Positions 1 through 5,170 of a DNA stretch of 8,392 nt are shown one piece after another. Both the position numbers and the translations under genes were made by a program. The notes beneath the pieces are model-generated. The model was not told the DNA's origin, made no database searches, and was given only the letters and a program-made list of their open reading frames with translations. The DNA is taken from assembly GCA_024640205.1 (NCBI GenBank), contig JAHEFL010000052.1, positions 1-8,392 of the forward strand, written 5' to 3'. Position 1 is the first letter of the stretch. Each line of letters starts with the position of its first letter. This DNA is from Flavobacteriales bacterium (GTDB lineage: Bacteria > Bacteroidota > Bacteroidia > Flavobacteriales_F > PHOS-HE28).

Positions 1-219
1 CTCCCTCACAACGCGTTCCAGATCTTTCGTGGCTCCAATATGCACGATCAGTGGATCGAAGCTTGGGCGATGTTTCACTTCAAAAATCTTCAGCACCGCA
101 TCCACATTGAAAACATCGGCCGCCAGACCATAGACCGTTTCCGTGGGGATGCCCACGACCTCACCTTTTCGCAGTAATTCGGCGGCCTTCGCTACGTCAA
201 CACCAACCAACGCGGTCAT
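1..219 (-). CDS. L-threonylcarbamoyladenylate synthase (Sua5/YciO/YrdC family), 5' part only
   Basis: The enzyme makes threonylcarbamoyl-AMP from threonine, bicarbonate and ATP, the first step of t6A37 modification of ANN-decoding tRNAs in the cytoplasm. Only the first 73 codons are in the window; the gene runs off the left edge. The visible part is the nucleotide/threonine-binding start of the YrdC fold: a helix (residues 8-19), then VVGIPTETVYGLAADVFN (21-38), then KIFEVKHRPSFDPLIVHI (44-61). The PTETVYGLA and K-x-RP-x-x-x-PLIVHI signatures are diagnostic of Sua5/TsaC. The ATG at 219-217 is chosen because the motif spacing matches family N-termini and no in-frame start codon was found in the roughly 80 bases upstream. 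No Shine-Dalgarno is visible. It diverges from the glycosyltransferase gene, with 27-66 bp between starts. Whether it is the short TsaC form or the long Sua5 form with an extra C-terminal domain cannot be seen here. Confidence 0.93.
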   Translation of the reverse strand, partial: MTALVGVDVAKAAELLRKGEVVGIPTETVYGLAADVFNVDAVLKIFEVKHRPSFDPLIVHIGATKDLERVVRE

Positions 220-246
220 GGATGCAAAGGTGGTGAGGTCCGGACG

Positions 247-1725
247 ATGCCTGGGCCTCCTCTCATTGCAATTACCTTCCGCAGCATGCGACGATGGTAT
301 GCCGACATTCGATCCTGGTTGCTGATCGTCCTTTTGATCCGATTGATCGGTATCACCTCCGCGCCTCTGGAGAACACGCATTCCTGGCGACAGGCGTTCA
401 CCAATATGGTGGCGCGGAACATGGCGGAAGGCCCCTTCGATCTGCTACACCCACGAACCGATCTTGCAGGTGAACGGATAGACATAGTCGCGAGTGAATT
501 TCCCGGGTTCAATGCGCTCATTGCCATTGTGGCCCGTGTTCTCGGACCGGCCCATTGGTATGGAAGAATGATCGCACTTATCCTTTCCACGCTCGGAGTG
601 TGGGGGTTTCATGCGCTTGTTAGAAGACGGTATGATGCTCATGTCGCGTTCAACGCCAGCTTCGTTCTTCTATGGTCCTCCTGGTTCCTTTATGGCAGAA
701 AAGCGATGCCCGACACGATCAGCATTGCGCTTGTGCTCATCGCCCTGTATTTCGTGGACCGTGCACTCCATCGCAGAGATCCAAAATGGATCCTACTAGC
801 GGTACCCCTTGCTGCCTTCGGTGGGCTATGCAAGATCCCCGCGATCGTCCTATTCGCAGCTTGGGGGCTCATGTTGGCCGAGCGATCGTTGCCCCTAAGA
901 TGGCGGGTCGGAGGACTGCTCGCATTGGTTCTCGCTACGACCCCGGTGATCTGGTGGTACTTCCATTGGCAACCTCACCTTCTCACGGAATATGGTAACC
1001 AGCTGTACTTCCCAGTGTCGCTCAGAGAAGGCTTCGTCGAACTCAAGCCCTATGGAGGCAAACTTTTGGAACGGTTCGCCTTTTCTGCGCTGCTAAGCCA
1101 CGTCGCCTTCGGTTTTCTTCTGGTTGGCCTATGGCGGGTTCACCGAACACGCGATCTCAAGACCGCATTGCTGATCATTGGAATATTTTTTCCATTCGGC
1201 ATTTTCCTACTGAAAACCGGCAGTGTTTTCCCGTTGCATGCTTATTACGTTCTCCCGATGGTACCGCTCATGGCATTACTCGTCGGCGTTGGTCTCGGAT
1301 CTTTTCCAGCGGGACGATGGACGGTCCTGGCGTTAACCTTGATCGCCATTGAAGGCATGGGGATCCGGTGGAACGACCTGAACGGCACGAACGATCGGGT
1401 CCACCTGCTGCGTGCCGAAGAATTAGCCGACAGATTTTCCGAACGGAACGACCTGGTCGCTTGCACAGGAGGAATTGATCCCAGAACGATGTATTTCCTG
1501 CACCGCCATGGATGGAGTCTCGGCCCGTCCGACATGGGGTCTGCTACCGTCATGGACAGTTTACGGTCTCTCGGATTGAAGCTGATCTGCGTGGATCGTC
1601 ACACCATGAACGAACCGCTGCCGTTCAACCTCCTATACGAAGACCTCGACTGGCGGATCTACGAACCCATTGACCGGATCTCGGATGGTGCGTTGAATGC
1701 CGCGACCGTACATTCTATTCCTTGA
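247..1725 (+). CDS. Polytopic GT-C fold glycosyltransferase (family 39/ArnT-PMT-like)
   Basis: A 492-residue integral inner-membrane protein with about 11-12 hydrophobic segments, roughly at residues 23-40, 84-101, 107-126, 131-149, 155-172, 180-210 (two), 219-237, 278-297, 305-323, 331-352 and 358-373, followed by a soluble tail of about 120 residues. This is the plan of GT-C lipid-phosphate-sugar glycosyltransferases, which move a sugar from a polyprenyl-phosphate carrier to an acceptor on the periplasmic side. The first external loop carries E42 followed by THSWRQ (44-49). An acidic residue here is where the family keeps its catalytic Asp/Glu, and an HSWRQ-type motif followed by ARN (56-58) is familiar from Bacteroidota members. 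A second family-like motif is HAYYVLP (331-337). Donor and acceptor cannot be predicted. The start is uncertain: ATG 247 has GAGGT about 10 bases upstream, while ATG 286 (residue 14, MRRWY) puts the positive residues directly before the first membrane segment. The stop overlaps the convergent gene by 11 bp. Confidence 0.85.
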   Translation: MPGPPLIAITFRSMRRWYADIRSWLLIVLLIRLIGITSAPLENTHSWRQAFTNMVARNMAEGPFDLLHPRTDLAGERIDIVASEFPGFNALIAIVARVLGPAHWYGRMIALILSTLGVWGFHALVRRRYDAHVAFNASFVLLWSSWFLYGRKAMPDTISIALVLIALYFVDRALHRRDPKWILLAVPLAAFGGLCKIPAIVLFAAWGLMLAERSLPLRWRVGGLLALVLATTPVIWWYFHWQPHLLTEYGNQLYFPVSLREGFVELKPYGGKLLERFAFSALLSHVAFGFLLVGLWRVHRTRDLKTALLIIGIFFPFGIFLLKTGSVFPLHAYYVLPMVPLMALLVGVGLGSFPAGRWTVLALTLIAIEGMGIRWNDLNGTNDRVHLLRAEELADRFSERNDLVACTGGIDPRTMYFLHRHGWSLGPSDMGSATVMDSLRSLGLKLICVDRHTMNEPLPFNLLYEDLDWRIYEPIDRISDGALNAATVHSIP

Positions 1726-2503
1726 CGAAACGGCCTGTGCGCACGCGGTCCCGGGATGTACCGCAAAGGGTGTACGCTCCGGCAGGTAACCCGTGGAGGT
1801 TCATCCGCGCGGTTCCTCCGATCATTTCCATGGGCTGCTCGTGGACGATCCGGCCCTCAAGATCGATCACTTGGATGTGCTGCAGCATCATCCCATCAGA
1901 AGCGAGGACCGTCATCTGATCAACCACCGGGTTCGGGGTGATGACCAGGCCATGCTCCACGCCGGGATCGATCGACCATATCCCTGTACTCCCATCCACG
2001 TTCAGCGTGAAGTCCTGGAAATTGCCATACTCGAACTGCCCACATGGACCGTACCCGTTCATGTTCGTGGAGCTGAATCCATCGGAACCCCAGGCCCCGA
2101 TCACGCGCATCCGGTAATCGCCCGTGGGTGTGCCCGGTGGCACCGTGATGGAGAAGTTGTACGTATAGCTCGGGGCTCCACCGACATAGGAATAGTAAAG
2201 ATTCTCCGACTCCTCGAAGGTCATGCTCTGATCCAGGTCCACCCATACAGCGCAACCGCACCATACCCCATTCGTAACGGTCATAGGCGTGCTGATACCT
2301 GCCCCGATATAAGTGCTCTGAGCAGTGTAGTCGGATACCGTGCATGCCGAGCCATCGGGTGTCCAGTTGATATCACCAAGCATGATGGCTTGATTGTTCC
2401 AATTGAAACAGCCGTTCGCGAAGGTTGGCGAACAGTACGACTGGCCATGTGCCAAAGGGAAGGCCGTGATCAAAGAAAGGAGGGCTACGTAACGATGATC
2501 CAT
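1715..2503 (-). CDS. Secreted GEVED-domain protein with T9SS type A C-terminal sorting domain
   Basis: A 262-residue protein predicted to cross the inner membrane by Sec and the outer membrane by the type IX system. Residues 1-20 form a signal peptide (hydrophobic core VALLSLITAFPLA, likely cleavage after AHG). Residues 22-170 look like one GEVED domain: YCSPTFANGC at the start (C24, C32), C54 further on, VWVDLDQSMTFEESE (86-100) corresponding to the family's W-x-D-x-N-x-D-x-x-F-x-x-x-E stretch, PTGDYRMRV (126-134), and EYGNFQDFTLNV (158-169) at the place of the GEVED signature. Residues 187-262 are a type A sorting domain: ITPNPVVDQ, VIDLEGRIV, LPAGAYTL, ending FVKE. Seven cysteines in the mature part could form disulfides. 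The substrate or ligand is unknown; GEVED domains occur in many secreted Bacteroidota proteins, including adhesins and peptidases, but no catalytic domain is present here. No Shine-Dalgarno is seen before the ATG. It lies 79 bp downstream of the GH3 gene on the same strand. Confidence 0.88.
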   Translation of the reverse strand: MDHRYVALLSLITAFPLAHGQSYCSPTFANGCFNWNNQAIMLGDINWTPDGSACTVSDYTAQSTYIGAGISTPMTVTNGVWCGCAVWVDLDQSMTFEESENLYYSYVGGAPSYTYNFSITVPPGTPTGDYRMRVIGAWGSDGFSSTNMNGYGPCGQFEYGNFQDFTLNVDGSTGIWSIDPGVEHGLVITPNPVVDQMTVLASDGMMLQHIQVIDLEGRIVHEQPMEMIGGTARMNLHGLPAGAYTLCGTSRDRVRTGRFVKE

Positions 2504-2582
2504 GGGATGTGGGGTTCAGGAGTAGAACAGAAGACCCCTGGATGGGGATAGAACAAGTTTACGGAACCCCATGCAAGGATGA
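2504..2582 (-). promoter_or_regulatory. Inverted repeat in the GH3-cargo intergenic gap (possible structured 5' leader)
   Basis: Within this 79-bp gap, TGGGGTTC and GAACCCCA (plus-strand 2510-2517 and 2564-2571) form a perfect 8-bp inverted repeat. They enclose a smaller one, CCCC-5 nt-GGGG (2535-2538 and 2544-2547). In the minus-strand RNA the outer stem's 3' arm ends about 6 bases before the ATG of the GEVED gene, where a ribosome-binding region would be. There is no T-run after either stem, so it does not look like an intrinsic terminator. It may be a leader structure, a protein-binding palindrome, or chance in GC-rich DNA. Confidence 0.3.
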
Positions 2583-4085
2583 TCACGTCGTGGTGGATGG
2601 CCACAAGCCATCAGCATACCGCCTGTCATTCGCCAATCGGGGCACCTTGCTTTGAGCATCATTCATACCGCGATCCTTCATCCAGGCGGCGAACGCACCC
2701 TGCGAAAGTGGTCTAATAAGCAGTGTGCGTATGACCCGTCCGGTGATCAGGTCCTTGTAGTACGGGTTGCGATCCTGGAGAGCACGGTCCACTTCCTCTG
2801 CAAAGCGACCAAGGTCGGCCGGGGGCTTTGCGAATTCGATGAACCATTCATGATAGGGCAAACCTTCCGTGGGTGCGATCCTGGGTGCCACGGTGAATTC
2901 AACCACTTCGCAGGGCATCCGCTTCACGGCATCCCTGAGCGCTCCTTCCACTTCCTCCGCGATCACATGCTCGCCGAACGCACTTGTGAAGTGCTTCGTT
3001 CGTCCCGTGACAACGACCCGGGGTGGTGTAAGTGAGGTGAAACGGATGGTGTCCCCGATCTCATAACCCCAAAGCCCGGCGTTGGTGTACAGGACCAACG
3101 CATACTGCACACCAAGTTCGACATCGGCTATGGAAAGCACCTTGGGAGTTCCTTTGCCCGCACGCTGTGAAACAGGTATGAACCCGAAGTAGATGCCATT
3201 ATCCAGCACCAGAAGAAGACCATCTTCGTGATCCTTGTCCTGGTATGCGATGAACCCTTCGCTTGCCGGGAACAGCTCAATACTGGGAACAGGGCCACCG
3301 ATAAGAGTCTCCATCCTGTTCTGATAGGGAGCGTAGTTGACACCCCCATACACGAAAAGCGAAAAATCCGGAAAGATCTCCCGGACCGTATTCCTTCCGG
3401 TGCGTGTCAGAAGTCGCTCGAAATACATCTGGACCCAGGCCGGTATGCCGCTTATCAAACGCATATCCGCGTGCATGGTCTCCTCCACGATCGCCTCCAC
3501 TTTCGTTTCCCAATCCGGGATGCTGTTCGTATTGAAGCTTGGCATCCGATTCTTTAGCAGATAGCTTGGTACATGGTTGGCCACGATCCCGCTCAATCGC
3601 CCGGAAGGGATGGGGCCCGTGCGATCGAGCACCGGACTACCTTGAAGGAAGATCATCCGGCCATCGACGAATTCGGTCCGGCCACTATGGGCGATATAGG
3701 CCAGTAGCGCCCGCCTCGCACTGGTGATATGGTTCGGCAATGATTCCCTGGTGATAGGGATATACTTGGCCCCGCTGGTCGTACCACTCGTTTTACACAG
3801 ATAGATGGGCAAGCCCGGCCACATCACGTCCCGCTCCCCGTTCAAGATGCGGTCGAAATACGGCTTCAACCCTTCATAATCGCGCAATGGGATCGCTTGT
3901 ATCAAGGAGGTGTGATCATCCACCTGCTCGAACCGATGCTCCATTCCGAAGGTCGTTCCCCGACCCTGCCTGATCAATTGATCCAGCACATTCTTCTGGG
4001 TGGCTTCCGGATCCATGGCGCGCCGCATGACCCGATCCGTAACGGACCGTGCGAGCGGCTTGGCGATGATGCTCTTAATGGACAT
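2583..4085 (-). CDS. GH3-family acyl-acid-amide synthetase-like protein
   Basis: A 500-residue member of the GH3 branch of the ANL adenylating superfamily. Plant members activate a carboxylic acid (auxin, jasmonate) with ATP and couple it to an amino acid; in bacteria the substrates are not known to me. All three nucleotide motifs are visible: the phosphate loop SGTTSGAKYIP (100-110), the adenine/acyl motif LFPASEGF (271-278) and the hinge-region motif GLWGYEIGD (337-345) with its conserved Asp. YGGVNYAPY (246-254) and the C-terminal QSKVPRL (477-483), where K480 sits like the lysine near the end of plant GH3 proteins, complete the signature. The length is normal for bacterial members and no active-site residue is obviously missing. 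The N-terminus shows no signal peptide, so it should be cytoplasmic. The ATG at 4085 is preceded by AGGAAGG at 8-nt spacing, one of the few good ribosome-binding sites here. It sits 82 bp downstream of the M23 gene and may be cotranscribed with it. Calling it auxin-related would be unsupported. Confidence 0.93.
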   Translation of the reverse strand: MSIKSIIAKPLARSVTDRVMRRAMDPEATQKNVLDQLIRQGRGTTFGMEHRFEQVDDHTSLIQAIPLRDYEGLKPYFDRILNGERDVMWPGLPIYLCKTSGTTSGAKYIPITRESLPNHITSARRALLAYIAHSGRTEFVDGRMIFLQGSPVLDRTGPIPSGRLSGIVANHVPSYLLKNRMPSFNTNSIPDWETKVEAIVEETMHADMRLISGIPAWVQMYFERLLTRTGRNTVREIFPDFSLFVYGGVNYAPYQNRMETLIGGPVPSIELFPASEGFIAYQDKDHEDGLLLVLDNGIYFGFIPVSQRAGKGTPKVLSIADVELGVQYALVLYTNAGLWGYEIGDTIRFTSLTPPRVVVTGRTKHFTSAFGEHVIAEEVEGALRDAVKRMPCEVVEFTVAPRIAPTEGLPYHEWFIEFAKPPADLGRFAEEVDRALQDRNPYYKDLITGRVIRTLLIRPLSQGAFAAWMKDRGMNDAQSKVPRLANDRRYADGLWPSTTT

Positions 4086-4167
4086 GGATCAGCCCTTCCT
4101 GTTCATTCTGTATAAAGCCCCTGTGCCTTTGCGCCGATGCGCCCTCCGCTGTACAAGAGCCCGTTGC

Positions 4168-5070
4168 TCATTGAAAGACCATGTACGCCTGGGGGTCCAC
4201 CGGTTCCCCGCTCAGCCACAATTCGAAGTGGAGATGTGGCCCCGACGTAAGCTCGCCACTGTTTCCAACAATGGCTACGGCCTCGCCAGCCTTCACCCTG
4301 TCGCCTACGTTCTTCAACAGGACGCTGTTGTGCTTGTACACGCTCACCAGGTCGTTCCGATGCTGTATCTGAAGCACATGGCCTGCATCCGTGGTCCAAC
4401 TGGAAAGGACCACGGTCCCGTCCAGGCAAGCTTTAACCGCTGCATCCGCTCCGGTCACGATATCAATTCCGAAATGGCCCTCGCTCCGATCGAATGTAGT
4501 TGTGATCATGCCCCGCAGTGGAGGAAAGAAATAGATCCCCGCCAGTTCCTTCCGGTCGTTGGTCATCCGATCCTCCACCAGATCGTAGGCTCCTTCCTTA
4601 TCCACCCGGGCGCGCATCAAACTGTCCGATCGACCTGGAGCAAGGTCCGAGGGTGCGGGTTTCGTTCCCAGTGGAACGAACAGGGTGGAACTATCCGCCG
4701 GCAGATCACCACGAAGCACGTTGCGCAGATTCTCGATGTAGAGGTCCCTTATCCCGAGCTGGTGTTCCAACGAATCCGCCTTGATCGCACTGCGGTAGGC
4801 GTTCACCTTGGTCTCCTGGTCGGAGTATCCGGGGATATACTGTTTCAGGGGCGTGTACACGATCAGCGCCGTTATCATCGCCCCATAGATCGTCACGGCA
4901 GCGATGGTCAGAAGAAGTACGTTCAACCGGGATAGCCTGATACTGAAACGCTCCTCGAAGGTCCTGTCATCAATAAGCACAAGCCGGTACTTGCTCCGCA
5001 ACTTGCGAAGCAATCTCCGTTTCCGGGCCTTATCCGTGGCACTCCCCGCGCGCGACCTCTGGCTTGCCAT
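4168..5070 (-). CDS. Membrane-anchored M23 family metallopeptidase (LytM-type endopeptidase)
   Basis: A 300-residue zinc peptidase expected to cut peptide crosslinks of peptidoglycan in the periplasm. With ATG 5070 as residue 1, the protein has a basic cytoplasmic head (about 1-47), one membrane segment (about 49-73, LLLTIAAVTIYGAMITALIV), a short helical linker, and a C-terminal M23 domain (about 180-300). The zinc and catalytic residues are all present: H199 and D203 in GHFGID, H247 in VYKH, and HLH at 279-281 in GPHLHFELW, so it should be active rather than a degenerate activator. An in-frame TTG at 5079 would add three residues (MCA); the ATG is preferred. The head contains LVLIDDRTFEERFSIRLSRLN, resembling the conserved N-terminus of a Bacteroidota-specific M23 group. 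It diverges from the SprE/PorW gene across 100 bp and lies upstream of GH3 on the same strand. A role in opening the wall for the T9SS or gliding apparatus is inference from position only. Confidence 0.92.
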   Translation of the reverse strand: MASQRSRAGSATDKARKRRLLRKLRSKYRLVLIDDRTFEERFSIRLSRLNVLLLTIAAVTIYGAMITALIVYTPLKQYIPGYSDQETKVNAYRSAIKADSLEHQLGIRDLYIENLRNVLRGDLPADSSTLFVPLGTKPAPSDLAPGRSDSLMRARVDKEGAYDLVEDRMTNDRKELAGIYFFPPLRGMITTTFDRSEGHFGIDIVTGADAAVKACLDGTVVLSSWTTDAGHVLQIQHRNDLVSVYKHNSVLLKNVGDRVKAGEAVAIVGNSGELTSGPHLHFELWLSGEPVDPQAYMVFQ

Positions 5071-5170
5071 AGCGCACAAATATCGAGCTTACCTTATTGG
5101 CTGTATCCCGCCGGGACCCGCAAGCGACCACCGTGGCGATCGCTGGCACGTGATGGCCTCGTACCTCGGG
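5071..5170. promoter_or_regulatory. Divergent intergenic region between M23 peptidase and SprE/PorW genes
   Basis: These 100 bp separate two divergent starts and must carry the promoter of each unless a promoter lies inside a gene. I looked for the Bacteroidota promoter pattern (TTTG near -33, TAnnTTTG near -7). Only a partial match, GATATTTG on the minus strand (5084-5077), was found. It has no TTTG at the right distance and would give an almost leaderless M23 mRNA, so no specific promoter is claimed. Confidence 0.35.

Noticed and set aside
1793..2551. A 252-codon plus-strand open frame opposite the GEVED cargo gene
   Set aside because: The opposite strand encodes a coherent signal peptide, GEVED domain and T9SS sorting domain; this frame has no recognisable domain.
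4086..4167. A possible tatA-like small gene between GH3 and M23
   Set aside because: The gap is only 82 bp, too short for TatA; the only ATG-initiated frame noticed ends after five codons.
4000..4935. A 311-codon plus-strand open frame opposite the M23 gene
   Set aside because: It lies antisense to a gene with complete M23 motifs and a membrane anchor, shows no recognisable domain, and is the kind of long shadow frame expected in GC-rich DNA.
5071..5079. TTG start for the M23 gene, three codons upstream
   Set aside because: An ATG lies three codons downstream and there is no ribosome-binding site favouring the TTG.
5077..5084. GATATTTG on the minus strand as a Bacteroidota -7 promoter element for the M23 gene
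   Set aside because: It differs from TAnnTTTG at one fixed position, has no -33 TTTG at the usual distance, and would start transcription almost on the start codon.
4904..5170. Extension of the sprE reading frame upstream to 4904
   Set aside because: It would overlap the M23 N-terminal coding region by more than 160 bp and place the lipobox over 120 residues into the protein, incompatible with a lipoprotein signal.
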